Assembly (NCBI RefSeq): GCF_016862195.1
Contig: NZ_BOMM01000008.1
Location: 124,001-188,000 of the forward strand
DNA: 64,000 nt
Direction: 5' to 3'
Source of the DNA: Paractinoplanes ferrugineus
GTDB lineage: Bacteria > Actinomycetota > Actinomycetes > Mycobacteriales > Micromonosporaceae
The position numbers and the translations under genes are program-made. Shown piece after piece: positions 8,567-17,459 of the stretch. The notes under the pieces were generated by a model, which was given only the letters and a program-made list of their open reading frames with translations, was not told the DNA's origin and ran no database searches. Within the stretch, counting starts at the first letter, position 1; every line of letters begins with the position of its first letter.

Positions 8567-10291
8567 GTGAGCCCGCCTTTACCGAACATCGACACCTTCC
8601 CGCCGCTGCGGGACTGGCAGCGCAAAGCCCTGGTGGCCTACCTGCGACGACCCGGCCAGGACTTCATGGCAGTGGCGACGCCGGGCGCGGGCAAGACCAC
8701 GTTCGCCCTGCGGATCGCGGCCGAGCTGCTCGCCCACGGCACCGTCGAGGCGGTCACCGTGGTCTGCCCCACCGAGCACCTCAAGACGCAGTGGTCGGTC
8801 GCCGCGGCCCGGGTCGGCATCCAGCTCGACCCGATGTTCCGCAACTCCGACGTGCACTCGTCCCGCGACTTCCACGGCGCCGTGCTCACCTACGCGCAGG
8901 TCGGCATGGCCCCGCAGGTGCACCGCCGGCGCACGATGACCCGCCCCACCTTCGTGATCCTCGACGAGATCCACCACGCCGGCGACTCACGCACCTGGGG
9001 CGACGGGGTCAAGTCGGCGTTCGAGGAGGCCGACCGCCGCCTCATGCTGACCGGGACGCCGTTCCGCTCCGACGACAACCCGATCCCGTTCGTGTCCTAC
9101 GAGCGCGGCGAGGACGGCCTGCAGCGTTCCCGGGCCGACTCGGTCTACGGCTACGCCGACGCCCTCCGCGACGGCGTCGTCCGGCCGGTGCTGTTCATGG
9201 CGTACTCCGGGGAGACCCGCTGGCGCACCAACGCGGGCGACGAGCTCGCCGCCCGGCTCGGCGAGCCGATGACCAAGGACCTGGTGGCCCAGGCCTGGCG
9301 TACCGCTCTGGACCACCGCGGTGACTGGATGCCCCAGGTCATGCGGGCGGCCGACGCGCGGCTGAGCAAGCTGCGCGCGCACGGCATCCCCGACGCGGGC
9401 GGCCTCGTCATCGCCAGCGACCAGCAGACCGCCCGGGCGTACGCGAAACTCCTGCACGAGATCTCCGGCGAGCCCGCCGTGGTGGTCCTCTCCGACGACG
9501 AGGGCGCCTCCGGCCGGATCGCCTCGTTCGCCGTCTCCGACCAGCGCTGGATGGTCGCCGTCCGGATGGTGTCCGAGGGCGTCGACATCCCGCGCCTGGC
9601 CGTCGGGGTCTACGCCACCAGCGCCTCCACCCCGCTGTACTTCGCCCAGGCGATCGGCCGGTTCGTCCGTTCCCGCCGCCCCGGCGAGACGGCCACCGTC
9701 TTCCTGCCGAGCGTGCCTCATCTGCTCGGCCTGGCCAGCGAGATGGAAGCGCAGCGCAACCACGTCCTCGGCGCGCCCAAGGAGAAGGACGGCCTCGACG
9801 ACGACCTGCTCGATCGCGCCCAGCGGGAGGAGGACGCGTCCGGCGAGCTGGAGAAGCAGTTCGAGGCCCTGGGCGCCAGCGCCGAGCTGGACCAGGTGAT
9901 CTACGACGGCACCTCGTTCGGCACCGGAGCCGGCAGCGGCACCGTCGAAGAGGCGGAATACCTGGGCCTGCCCGGCCTCCTGACGCCCGACGAGGTCACG
10001 ATGCTCCTCAGCCGGCGGCAGACTGAGCAGTTGGCCACCCAGAAGCGGCAGAAGGCCGCTGAGCCGGTCCCGGAGCCCCGTAAGCCGGAGGTCGTGCCGA
10101 TGTCGGCGGGGGAGCGCCGGAACACTCTGCGGCGCCAGCTGAACACCCTGGTGGCCGCGCACCACCACCGCACCGACCTGCCGCACGGGAAGATCCACGC
10201 GGAGCTGCGGCGGCTGTGTGGGGGACCGCCCAGCGCGCAGGCCACCATCGAGCAGCTCGAGGAGCGGATCGCCACCATCCAGACCCTGTGA
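8567..10291 (+). CDS. DEAD/DEAH-box superfamily 2 helicase
   Basis: The 574-residue helicase carries Walker A TPGAGKTT (38-45), motif II DEIHH (about 133), motif III LTGTPFRSD (about 160), a motif V-like SEGVDIPRL (about 334) and motif VI QAIGRFVRSRR (about 361). The last 120 residues are charged and helical. It resembles the chromosomal actinobacterial restriction/repair-type helicases that lack a nuclease domain. The substrate is unknown. The start is GTG 8567 behind GGAGGGG. No restriction-modification partner lies nearby, so a defence role is not supported. Confidence 0.88.
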   Translation: MSPPLPNIDTFPPLRDWQRKALVAYLRRPGQDFMAVATPGAGKTTFALRIAAELLAHGTVEAVTVVCPTEHLKTQWSVAAARVGIQLDPMFRNSDVHSSRDFHGAVLTYAQVGMAPQVHRRRTMTRPTFVILDEIHHAGDSRTWGDGVKSAFEEADRRLMLTGTPFRSDDNPIPFVSYERGEDGLQRSRADSVYGYADALRDGVVRPVLFMAYSGETRWRTNAGDELAARLGEPMTKDLVAQAWRTALDHRGDWMPQVMRAADARLSKLRAHGIPDAGGLVIASDQQTARAYAKLLHEISGEPAVVVLSDDEGASGRIASFAVSDQRWMVAVRMVSEGVDIPRLAVGVYATSASTPLYFAQAIGRFVRSRRPGETATVFLPSVPHLLGLASEMEAQRNHVLGAPKEKDGLDDDLLDRAQREEDASGELEKQFEALGASAELDQVIYDGTSFGTGAGSGTVEEAEYLGLPGLLTPDEVTMLLSRRQTEQLATQKRQKAAEPVPEPRKPEVVPMSAGERRNTLRRQLNTLVAAHHHRTDLPHGKIHAELRRLCGGPPSAQATIEQLEERIATIQTL

Positions 10292-10329
10292 GGGCGCGGC
10301 CGAGCCGCCCCAACTCAAGTCAAGTCTTC

Positions 10330-10371
10330 TTGACGTCAAATACTCTTGACGTTAAGAGAACTTGACGTCAG
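10330..10371 (+). promoter_or_regulatory. Tandem 16-bp-period TTGACGT operator/promoter array
   Basis: Three near-identical boxes, TTGACGTCAA (10330-10339), TTGACGTTAA (10346-10355) and TTGACGTCAG (10362-10371), are spaced exactly 16 bp apart. An inverted CTTGAC half-site (GTCAAG, 10319-10324) lies upstream. The array ends 2 bases before an ATG. Each box resembles a -35 hexamer, but the exact phase and palindromic character suggest binding sites, perhaps for the XRE regulator at 10873. Confidence 0.6.
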
Positions 10372-10372
10372 G

Positions 10373-10873
10373 ATGGAACGCATGACGACGAACGTGATCG
10401 ACCGTGTGGTGCGGTGGAACCTGGATCTCGACGGCGACCTCTACGGCGACGAGCGGGAGCGCTTCCGGTGGTACGAGGGGATCGCGGCCTCGAGCTCGCT
10501 GCAGTCCGTCCTCGTCCCCGGGGCCGCCGCCGTCATGGTCTGGCCGCTGGGCCGGGCGGCGGTGCCGCCGCTCGCGGTCATCCTGGTGCTGCAGTGGCTG
10601 ACCATGCTGCTCGCGACGCTCTACGTGCGGCGCCGTCGGGTCGACACCGTGCCGCGCTCGTGGAACCTCAAGCGCTTGGTCCTGACCGTGCTGGGCGTGG
10701 GCCCCTATGTGGTGTTCCTGGTCGGCGCGCTCCACGCCTACGACCCGGCGGGCGACACCTGGATCGGCGCGGCCGTCGGCGGCGTCCTCGGCGGGACGGG
10801 CGCGATCATCGGCACGATCCTGAAGATCAAGCGGCGGGACCAGCGTGAGGCGCTCGTCGGGGACGACGACTGA
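10373..10873 (+). CDS. Four-helix membrane protein paired with XRE regulator
   Basis: This 166-residue protein has about 55 cytoplasmic residues (RVVRWNLDLDGDLYGDERERFRWYE), then four hydrophobic segments at roughly 42-62, 65-85, 102-122 and 130-150, and a basic C-terminus. I do not recognise a named family; small membrane proteins paired with short XRE regulators are common. ATG 10382 is an alternative start. It overlaps the regulator gene by TGATG. The tandem repeats reach its start codon, so repression would act directly on this two-gene unit. Confidence 0.8.
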   Translation: MERMTTNVIDRVVRWNLDLDGDLYGDERERFRWYEGIAASSSLQSVLVPGAAAVMVWPLGRAAVPPLAVILVLQWLTMLLATLYVRRRRVDTVPRSWNLKRLVLTVLGVGPYVVFLVGALHAYDPAGDTWIGAAVGGVLGGTGAIIGTILKIKRRDQREALVGDDD

Positions 10874-11115
10874 TGGCGCCACCGTCGGGACCGGTCCGGG
10901 CCCCGGAGAGCGACACCGGGGCCGGGCCCCGCATCCGGGCCGCCCGCAAGGAAGCCGGGCTCACTCAGCAGGGGCTCTCGGCCGCGGTGGCGGTGAGCCG
11001 GCAGACCATCATCGCGATGGAGACGGGCGATTACGCCCCGTCGGTCTACCTGGCCGTCAAAATCGCCCGGGCGCTCGGCGTGACAGTCGAGAGCCTCTGG
11101 GGGACGGAGGCGTGA
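10873..11115 (+). CDS. Small XRE-family HTH regulator
   Basis: The 80-residue protein is almost entirely a Cro/CI-type helix-turn-helix (residues about 20-76), with IRAARKEAGLTQQGLSAAV, recognition helix SRQTIIAMETGDYAP and SVYLAVKIARALGVTVESLW. It is coupled by TGATG to the membrane protein gene, a common autoregulated arrangement. The 16-bp repeats at 10330 are the obvious candidate operator. A strong hairpin follows its stop. Confidence 0.88.
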   Translation: MAPPSGPVRAPESDTGAGPRIRAARKEAGLTQQGLSAAVAVSRQTIIAMETGDYAPSVYLAVKIARALGVTVESLWGTEA

Positions 11116-11117
11116 AA

Positions 11118-11145
11118 AGGGGCGCCCGTACACCTGGGCGCCCCT
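11118..11145 (+). terminator. Hairpin terminator after XRE gene
   Basis: A perfect 10-bp stem AGGGGCGCCC/GGGCGCCCCT with an 8-nt loop begins 3 bases after the stop. There is no U-tract, as is common in actinomycetes. Confidence 0.75.
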
Positions 11146-11179
11146 GTCTCACGTCTGTAGGTCCGGGAGAACTTCGGTT

Positions 11180-11419
11180 CTAGTTGGAGTTAGACATCAT
11201 GTCCGCGCCGCGCCACGTGAACTCCGGATCCGCCGCGTACTGGACCGCGATCTTCACCAGGTCTTCGGCATACCGGTTGGCGTGGTGTCCACAGAACACC
11301 AGTTCACTGCCACCAGCCAGGGTCAAACGGAGCTTTCCGGCTGCATTGCAGCGGTCGCACCGTTCATCGGCTGCTGGGCCGGCCACACTTCCCGCCGGCG
11401 GCGTGAGGGTCGGGGTCAT
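11180..11419 (-). CDS. DUF7455 small zinc-finger-like protein
   Basis: The 79-residue protein has a CDRC pair near residue 20 and FCGHHANRY about 22 residues later, a Cys2/Cys-His2 arrangement typical of DUF7455, which is often found near the principal sigma factor gene in actinobacteria. Start ATG 11419 follows GAGGAGG. A frame extension upstream is possible but less well placed. It is expressed separately from the sigma gene, with 247 bp between them. Function is unknown. Confidence 0.85.
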   Translation of the reverse strand: MTPTLTPPAGSVAGPAADERCDRCNAAGKLRLTLAGGSELVFCGHHANRYAEDLVKIAVQYAADPEFTWRGADMMSNSN

Positions 11420-11607
11420 CGCCTTCCTCCTCTGTTCGTCACCGATGAACATGTTCCTCGGCTTACTGCTGCTACACATCGTGCAACACCCTGCACCGTT
11501 GCAGCCTTCCCACGGTGGCTCGGGGGGACCGAGGTCACACGCGTTCCGGCTAGTGTGCCGTGATCCAAGGGTGCCACGTCAACGATCACTTCTGCACAAC
11601 GGTCTGA

Positions 11608-11635
11608 TCACCACCCGTTGATGTACGAGTGGTGA
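11608..11635 (-). terminator. Possible terminator of the sigma factor gene
   Basis: A 7-bp inverted repeat (TCACCAC/GTGGTGA, 14-nt loop) lies about 30 bases past the sigma stop in its direction of transcription. It is weak, with no T-run. Confidence 0.35.
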
Positions 11636-11666
11636 CCAAACAGACACGTTGAGTTGACTGGACGGC

Positions 11667-13217
11667 CTAGTCCAGGTAGTCCCGGAGAACCTGCGAGCGC
11701 GAAGGGTGTCGCAATTTCGACATCGTCTTCGACTCGATCTGCCGGATGCGCTCCCGGGTGACCCCGTAAACCTGTCCGATCTCGTCCAGCGTCCGCGGCT
11801 GGCCGTCGGTCAGGCCGAAGCGGAGCCGGACCACGCCGGCCTCGCGCTCGGAGAGCGTCTGCAGCACCTGCTGCAGCTGGTCCTGCAGAAGCGAGAAGGA
11901 GACCGCGTCGACGGCGACGACCGCCTCGGAGTCCTCGATGAAGTCACCGAGCTGGCTGTCGCCCTCGTCGCCGATCGTCTGGTCGAGCGAGATCGGCTCA
12001 CGCGCGTACTGCTGGATCTCCAGAACCTTCTCCGGAGTGATGTCCATCTCTTTGGCCAGCTCTTCGGGGGTAGGCTCGCGGCCCAGGTCCTGAAGCAGCT
12101 CACGCTGTATGCGGCCGAGCTTGTTGATTACCTCGACCATGTGGACCGGGATGCGGATCGTCCGGGCCTGGTCGGCCATCGCTCGGGTGATCGCCTGCCG
12201 GATCCACCACGTGGCGTACGTCGAGAACTTGTAGCCCTTGGTGTAGTCGAACTTCTCGACCGCGCGGATCAGACCCAGGTTGCCCTCCTGGATCAGGTCG
12301 AGGAACGCCATGCCACGGCCGGTGTAGCGCTTGGCCAGCGACACCACCAGCCGGAGGTTGGCCTCGAGCAGGTGGTTCTTCGCCCGCTCGCCGTCCCGGC
12401 CGATCCAGCGCAGGTCGCGCTCCATCGTCCGCTCGAGCTTCTCCTCGCCCTCGTCGCAGGCGCGCAGACGCTCGGCGGCGTAGAGCCCGGCCTCGATGCG
12501 CTTGGCCAGCTCGACCTCCTGCTCGGCGTTGAGCAGCGGGACCTTGCCGATCTGCTTGAGATAGGCGCGGACCGAGTCGGCCGAGGCGGTCAGCTCGGCG
12601 TCCCGCCGGGCCTGCTTGAGCGCCTCCGACTCCTCGTCGTCCCACTCGAAGTCGCCGTCGGTGGCCGAGCTCGCCGCGTCCGACGCGGCGGCGGCCACCA
12701 GGGCCGGCGGCTCCTCGACGACGACGTCCTCGATCTCGGCGGCGAGTTCCTCGGGGTCGATCTCCTCGCCGTCCGCGGGACCTTCCTCGCCGGGCGCGGC
12801 GGGCTTGCCCGCGGTGGCCTTCTTGGCCGGGCCGGCCGCGGCCTTCTTGGCCGGGGCCGCCTTCTTCGCCGCGGCGGCCTGGGGCGCTCCGTCAGCGGCC
12901 GCGGGGGCCTGCTTGGGCGGTGCGGTCTTCTTGACCGGTGCGGCCTTGGCCGTGGTGGCCTTGGAGGCGGGCGTCGCGGCCCGGGCCGCGGAGACCTTGG
13001 GCCGGCGGGTGCTCGCCGAACCGTCGACGACGACGGTGACGCCGGCGTCGACCAGCCCGCGCAGGATCTTCTTGGCCTGCGCCGGGTTCACCTCGGCGGA
13101 CTCGAGCCTGCGCGCGACCTCGGCCGACGTGAGTTGCCCGCCCGCGCCCTGTGCATGGGCGATCAGGGCCTCGGTGAGAGAACGAACGTCGGCACCGTTC
13201 TGGTGGGCTTCTGTCAC
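11667..13217 (-). CDS. sigA: Principal RNA polymerase sigma factor (HrdB/SigA/RpoD type)
   Basis: The 516-residue sigma-70 factor has an N-terminal 200 residues rich in Lys/Ala/Pro ([19 protein letters not shown] type), as in HrdB proteins. Region 1.2 begins near [21 protein letters not shown]. Region 2 contains [38 protein letters not shown] and [18 protein letters not shown]. Region 3 includes [14 protein letters not shown], and region 4 ends with [20 protein letters not shown]. It directs housekeeping transcription. Start GTG 13217 ([10 protein letters not shown]) is chosen because the upstream extension is unlike the family. Confidence 0.95.
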   Translation of the reverse strand: MTEAHQNGADVRSLTEALIAHAQGAGGQLTSAEVARRLESAEVNPAQAKKILRGLVDAGVTVVVDGSASTRRPKVSAARAATPASKATTAKAAPVKKTAPPKQAPAAADGAPQAAAAKKAAPAKKAAAGPAKKATAGKPAAPGEEGPADGEEIDPEELAAEIEDVVVEEPPALVAAAASDAASSATDGDFEWDDEESEALKQARRDAELTASADSVRAYLKQIGKVPLLNAEQEVELAKRIEAGLYAAERLRACDEGEEKLERTMERDLRWIGRDGERAKNHLLEANLRLVVSLAKRYTGRGMAFLDLIQEGNLGLIRAVEKFDYTKGYKFSTYATWWIRQAITRAMADQARTIRIPVHMVEVINKLGRIQRELLQDLGREPTPEELAKEMDITPEKVLEIQQYAREPISLDQTIGDEGDSQLGDFIEDSEAVVAVDAVSFSLLQDQLQQVLQTLSEREAGVVRLRFGLTDGQPRTLDEIGQVYGVTRERIRQIESKTMSKLRHPSRSQVLRDYLD

Positions 13218-13473
13218 GAAAGACCTTCCGAAGGCGATGAGGTTTGGCACGGTGGTGAGCCCAGCGCAGCGCACGGCGAAGAGGCTGGCCGGTGTTGGTG
13301 TGGGGACCCCCGGGACGCGGACGATCGGGCATTTGACGTTCGCGAAGCGGTGGGTAGGCGTGAATTGTAGCGCCGTCCGGTGAGATCCTCCCGCCGCAGC
13401 ACGCCGCAAGGGGGTCGCCGACCTAGCCGGAGGCGCCCGGCGAGAAGATGTTAGCGGGGGAAAGGGCGGAAAA

Positions 13474-14295
13474 GTGAACGAGATTCCGGCGGCATTGACG
13501 GCCGAAGAGTTATTGAAGATCGCGCTGCCGGTCGCGCGGGAAGCCGCCGCGACAGCTCGGCGGATGCGGGCCGAGGCGATCACCGACGTCGAAACGAAGA
13601 GCACGCTCACCGATGTCGTGACGGCCGCCGACCGGGCCGTGGAACGACAAGTGATCAATTCGTTGCGCTCGGCGCGTCCAGGTGACGGCGTGCTGGGTGA
13701 GGAGTACGGCGACTCGGCCGAACCGGAGCCCGGCGCGGTCCGCTGGATCCTCGACCCGATCGACGGCACGGTCAACTATCTGTACGGCCTCCCGCAGTAC
13801 GCGGTGTCGCTGGCGGCCGAGTTCGACGGTGTGGTGGTGGCCGGCGTGGTGATCAACGCGGCGACCGGTGACGAGTGGACCGCGACCCGCGGCGGCGGTG
13901 CCTGGCGCGCGGGCCGGCGGCTGCGGTGCTCCGAACGCACCGACCTGTCCCAGGCACTCGTCGGCACCGGCTTCGGCTACGACGCGAAGCGCCGCGCCCA
14001 TCAGGGGGCGGTGCTGGCCCGGTTGATCACCAAGGTGCGGGACATCCGGCGGTTCGGCGCGGCGGCGCTCGACCTGTGCGCGGTCGGCGAGGGACTGCTC
14101 GACGCGTACTTCGAGAAGGGCCTCAATCCATGGGACCACGCTGCCGGGGGTCTGGTCGCGACGGAGGCGGGCGCGACCGTCGCGGGGTTGGCCGGGGCAC
14201 CCCCGGGGCTCGACATGGTCGTGGCGGCCCCGTCGGCCCTGTTTACGCCCCTGCACGATCGGCTCGTCGAACTGGACGCGGCGGGTGGGGCCTAG
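13474..14295 (+). CDS. Inositol monophosphatase family protein
   Basis: This 273-residue metal-dependent phosphatase has [10 protein letters not shown] (first metal ligands), [24 protein letters not shown] (signature DPIDGT) and [16 protein letters not shown] (C-terminal Asp). It probably hydrolyses inositol-1-phosphate or a related sugar phosphate for inositol lipid synthesis. Start is GTG 13474. It is transcribed divergently from the sigma factor and its stop overlaps that of the LytR_C gene through a shared CTAG. Confidence 0.93.
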   Translation: MNEIPAALTAEELLKIALPVAREAAATARRMRAEAITDVETKSTLTDVVTAADRAVERQVINSLRSARPGDGVLGEEYGDSAEPEPGAVRWILDPIDGTVNYLYGLPQYAVSLAAEFDGVVVAGVVINAATGDEWTATRGGGAWRAGRRLRCSERTDLSQALVGTGFGYDAKRRAHQGAVLARLITKVRDIRRFGAAALDLCAVGEGLLDAYFEKGLNPWDHAAGGLVATEAGATVAGLAGAPPGLDMVVAAPSALFTPLHDRLVELDAAGGA

Positions 14296-14843
14296 GAGCT
14301 CTCGATCTTCTTTTTCTCGATCGGCTTGAGGCACGCACCCGGCGGCACCGTCGGCTCACCGACCTCCACCAGCGACTGGTTGACCTCGGTGGTCGTGGCG
14401 AGCTGCCGGAACTGGCTGCCGATCACGATGTCGATCAGGGCGCCCTTGCGCTTGGCGTTGTATTCCATCTTCGACTGCGCGAGGAAGTAGGCCCGGAGCA
14501 GCTGGGCGCGGCCGACCGAGTCGGGACCGTAACGGATCAGGGCGACGCCCTTGAACTTCGTCTTGCTCTCGTCGGGCTTCTGCACCGTGAACCGGCGGTT
14601 CTTGAACTCGTTGGTGACGCTGTCGGCCAGTCCGGCGGTGCTCGTGCCGTTGAACACCTTGACGGTGACCTCGGCCGGATCGTCCGGCAGGGTCACGTCG
14701 GCGAGCGGCGCGTCCGCGGGGCAGTCGTCGCCGGCCGTCGCGCCACCCTGGGTGTCACGGACCAGCGCCGTGATCACGAAGATCACCGCGGCCACGGCGA
14801 GCACGCCGACGACGACGAGCGCTCGGACGCGGGCAAAGCTCAT
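14292..14843 (-). CDS. Membrane-anchored LytR C-terminal-domain protein
   Basis: The 183-residue protein has one N-terminal transmembrane anchor (VRALVVVGVLAVAAVIFVI) and an extracytoplasmic LytR_C domain beginning VTVKVFNGTSTAGLADSVTN and including VALIRYGPDSVGRAQLLRAYF. It lacks the catalytic LCP domain. Such stand-alone LytR_C proteins are common in actinobacteria, with a presumed cell-envelope role. It converges with the phosphatase gene. Confidence 0.85.
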   Translation of the reverse strand: MSFARVRALVVVGVLAVAAVIFVITALVRDTQGGATAGDDCPADAPLADVTLPDDPAEVTVKVFNGTSTAGLADSVTNEFKNRRFTVQKPDESKTKFKGVALIRYGPDSVGRAQLLRAYFLAQSKMEYNAKRKGALIDIVIGSQFRQLATTTEVNQSLVEVGEPTVPPGACLKPIEKKKIESS

Positions 14844-15170
14844 GGGGACGGCTCCAGATCGGTGGGGCGGGACCTGTCGAGAGGTTAGCGTCTACGCGCC
14901 AGGCTTGCGGAAACAGGGAATCCTTCCGGCGCGCCGACGATGATCCAGAGCGTTGTGCCCCTACTTTGATGTCGCCTCGGTCACATCGGGAACAATGGGC
15001 CGCCTGTACGCGTACAAGCATGCCGCTACGGCGGTATGGTTCCGCGCTCCCGGGGCAGTTCTGCAGGTCAGTAAGAGTGTCAGAAATCGTCCGGCGGAAG
15101 CGGGAACCGAAACCTCGTCACCGGCGTTACTAACGCCAAGTGACTCATCGATACAGGAGAGTGAAATCCG
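14844..15170. other. 327-bp divergent intergenic region
   Basis: No gene is supported here. The region separates two divergent genes and should carry both promoters. It holds a perfect 12-bp palindrome TGTACGCGTACA (15005-15016) and an ECF-like promoter candidate for the rightward gene. A frame from 14953 is a shadow without a ribosome-binding site. Confidence 0.6.
15103..15128 (+). promoter_or_regulatory. Candidate ECF-type sigma promoter of DUF4193 gene
   Basis: GGAAC (15103-15107) and CGTT (15125-15128) are separated by 17 bp, resembling the GGAAC-N16/17-CGTT promoters of stress ECF sigma factors. It would give a leader of roughly 35 nt. The match is by eye only. Confidence 0.35.
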
Positions 15171-15467
15171 ATGGCCACCGACTACGACGCCCCGCGTCGC
15201 GATGAGGTCGACCTCGGCGAGGACAGCCTCGAGGAGCTCAAGGCCCGTCGCGCCGATTCGCAGTCGGGCTCAGTGGACGTCGACGAGGTCGAGGTGGCGG
15301 AAAGCTTCGAGCTGCCCGGCGCCGACCTGGCCGACGAAGAACTGACCGTCAAAGTGCTGCCGATGCAGCAAGACGAGTTCCGCTGCGCCCGCTGTTTCCT
15401 CGTGCACCACCGCAGCCAGCTGGCGGCGGAGCGCAACGGGGAGCTGATCTGCCGCGAGTGCGCCTGA
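15171..15467 (+). CDS. DUF4193 family zinc-ribbon protein
   Basis: The 98-residue protein has an acidic N-terminal half (EVDLGEDSLEELKARRADSQ) and a C-terminal four-Cys ribbon, CARC then CREC, in the context EFRCARCFLVHHRSQLA and GELICREC. This is the actinobacterial DUF4193 pattern; the family is small, abundant and of unknown function. RBS AGGAGA precedes the ATG. The 5' region holds an ECF-like promoter candidate, so it may be stress-responsive. Confidence 0.9.
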   Translation: MATDYDAPRRDEVDLGEDSLEELKARRADSQSGSVDVDEVEVAESFELPGADLADEELTVKVLPMQQDEFRCARCFLVHHRSQLAAERNGELICRECA

Positions 15468-15611
15468 CCGGCTCACTCGCGCGCAGCGCGCCACCACCCG
15501 GCCGCTCGCACGCGGTCGGGCGTGCAGGCGTTCCCTGGGTTTGTTTGAGGAGGGGACGCCACCGGGCATCAGGCAGCGAAGCCTGATGCGACGCATGACG
15601 GGAGGACGAGG

Positions 15612-16400
15612 ATGAGCCACCCGGAGCACGCCGAGGCCGGCGAGACGCCGGAGCCGGTGGAGCCGACGGATGTCGAACTGAGCCGCACGGTCGCCGCCCT
15701 CACGGCGGACGACCTGGAGCCGGCCGGCCGACGTGAGCTGCTCGGCCGGCTGGTCGGTGACATTCGCCGGCGCGGGCTGGGCCAGCTGTTCCGGCCGCGG
15801 GCCGCGCTGCGGTGGATGGCCGACGCGGTCGCCGATGTGGCTCCGCACGTCCCGATCCGGGACAAGGCGACGCTGCACCGGCACTTTCCCGGCCTCGACG
15901 ACGACGATCTGGCCGAGCGCCTGATCCGCAACGCCGCCCGCTCCACGGCCGGCATCGGGGCGGTCGGTGGCGGCGTGGCGGCCGTCGAATGGGTCGCCCC
16001 GCCCACCCTGTTGTCCGCGCCCATCCTGCTCGCCGCCGAGACGATCGCGGTCGTGGCGACCGAGCTCAAGCTGGTGGGCGAGCTGCACGAGGTCTACGGG
16101 CGGCCGATCGTCGGCACCCCCGGCCAGCGCGCGCTGTCGCTGATCCAGGCCTGGTCGGAACAGCGCGGGGTCAACCCGCTGGTGCCCGGCGTGGGCGTGG
16201 CCACGGTGCTCGGCACGGCCGCGCGACGCGACCTGCAGAAGAGTCTGCTCCGCCGGTTCGGCCGGAGCCTGAGCACGATGGGCCCGCTGCTCACCGGGGC
16301 CGCGGTGGCCGGATTCCTGAACCGGCGGGCGTCCCGCTCGCTGGGCGAGCACGTGCTGAAGGACCTGAGGCGGTCCCGCCCCAAGGTCATCGAAGGTTAG
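15612..16400 (+). CDS. Conserved hypothetical protein with Gly/Ala-rich hydrophobic core
   Basis: The 262-residue protein has an acidic N-terminus, then [62 protein letters not shown] and [26 protein letters not shown]. The middle is hydrophobic and could associate with membranes; it ends [21 protein letters not shown] similar layout occurs in conserved actinobacterial proteins beside dut. I cannot assign a function. The 3' end overlaps the convergent DUF3093 gene by 14 bp. Confidence 0.82.
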   Translation: MSHPEHAEAGETPEPVEPTDVELSRTVAALTADDLEPAGRRELLGRLVGDIRRRGLGQLFRPRAALRWMADAVADVAPHVPIRDKATLHRHFPGLDDDDLAERLIRNAARSTAGIGAVGGGVAAVEWVAPPTLLSAPILLAAETIAVVATELKLVGELHEVYGRPIVGTPGQRALSLIQAWSEQRGVNPLVPGVGVATVLGTAARRDLQKSLLRRFGRSLSTMGPLLTGAAVAGFLNRRASRSLGEHVLKDLRRSRPKVIEG

Positions 16401-16875
16401 CGCCGGTCAGCAATGCGGTCGCCAGCTCGACCGGCTTGCGCGTGCTGATCACCCAGAAGGGTGTCGGGTCGGCCGGATCGTCGAGCAGCACCTGCACCGC
16501 CGGGCCGATCCACGGCCGCTGGATGACGAACGCCAGCGGGTGCGCGCCCACGCCCAGCGCCTCCCGCTTACCGGCGGCGTCGAGAGCCACCACGTCGGCG
16601 ATCGCCGTCAGCGGCAGGCGGGCGTCGTCGACCTGGAGCTCGTCGCCGGTCACGGTCACCCGGATGCGGCCCATCCAGAGCAGGAACGCGGCGGTGAACG
16701 GCAGCAGGAACGCGAACGGCAGCCAGAACGGCATTTCCTCGAAGCCGAGCAGCACCTCCAGGCCCACGATCACGTCGACCACGAGCGCGCCCAGCCAGGC
16801 CCACACGGAAAGCCCGAGCCGCTCGGTGTAGGCGGCGGTGGGCGCGGTCGTGCGGGCGGGGGACTCCGGTGTCAC
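16387..16875 (-). CDS. DUF3093 family membrane protein
   Basis: The 162-residue protein opens with [28 protein letters not shown], has a second hydrophobic segment ([20 protein letters not shown]), then a soluble PH-like region with [17 protein letters not shown] and [17 protein letters not shown]. This matches DUF3093, a function-unknown family adjacent to dut in actinobacteria. Start is GTG 16875, with only 93 bp separating it from divergent dut. Confidence 0.88.
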   Translation of the reverse strand: MTPESPARTTAPTAAYTERLGLSVWAWLGALVVDVIVGLEVLLGFEEMPFWLPFAFLLPFTAAFLLWMGRIRVTVTGDELQVDDARLPLTAIADVVALDAAGKREALGVGAHPLAFVIQRPWIGPAVQVLLDDPADPTPFWVISTRKPVELATALLTGANLR

Positions 16876-16968
16876 CCTTGGAGGGTACGGCGCGCCTTCG
16901 TGGTCGAGCACGGCAGGATGGCAGGGTGGTGTCCCGCCCCCGCCACCGCTGATGTGAGGAAAAGTGTC

Positions 16969-17442
16969 TTGCCAGATGTTGTGATCCCGATCCGCCGCCT
17001 GGACCCCGACCTGCCCCTGCCGGCCTACTCGCACCCCGGGGACGCGGGCGCTGACCTGGTCGCGGCCGAGGACGCGGAGTTGGCTCCGGGCGACCGCGCG
17101 GCGGTGCGCACCGGCGTCGCGATGGCCCTCCCCGAGGGATACGTCGGGCTCGTGCACCCACGCTCCGGTCTGGCCGCTCGCCTCGGCGTGACGGTCCTCA
17201 ACGCGCCCGGTACGGTCGACGCCGGCTACCGCGGCGAAATTCTGGTCATCCTGGTCAACCACGATCGGGTGAAGACGGTCAAGATCTCTCGCGGCGACCG
17301 CATCGCCCAACTGGTCGTCCAGCGGGTCGAGCGAGCCGAGTTCCAGGTGGTCGACGAGCTCGACGACACCGCTCGCGGTGCCGGTGGGACCGGCTCGACC
17401 GGCGGGCACCACGCGCTGCCGCCGCGGCAGACGCAGTACTGA
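16969..17442 (+). CDS. dut: dUTP diphosphatase (dUTPase)
   Basis: The 157-residue trimeric dUTPase has the family motifs in order: [17 protein letters not shown] (motif 1), [28 protein letters not shown] (motifs 2 and 3, with the catalytic Asp), [12 protein letters not shown] (motif 4) and the C-terminal [11 protein letters not shown] (motif 5). It hydrolyses dUTP to dUMP, feeding ThyA (48481) and keeping uracil out of DNA. TTG 16969 behind GAGGAAA is preferred to GTG 16954, which would leave no room for an RBS. Confidence 0.95.
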   Translation: MPDVVIPIRRLDPDLPLPAYSHPGDAGADLVAAEDAELAPGDRAAVRTGVAMALPEGYVGLVHPRSGLAARLGVTVLNAPGTVDAGYRGEILVILVNHDRVKTVKISRGDRIAQLVVQRVERAEFQVVDELDDTARGAGGTGSTGGHHALPPRQTQY

Positions 17443-17459
17443 AACGGAAGGTGGCACGC

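Noticed and set aside
8567..10291. Helicase as part of a phage-defence island
   Set aside because: No methyltransferase, nuclease, integrase or other defence gene nearby; flanks are conserved housekeeping genes.
14953..15345. A 130-codon frame starting in the intergenic region before DUF4193
   Set aside because: It runs into the DUF4193 gene in another frame, has no ribosome-binding site and no family similarity.
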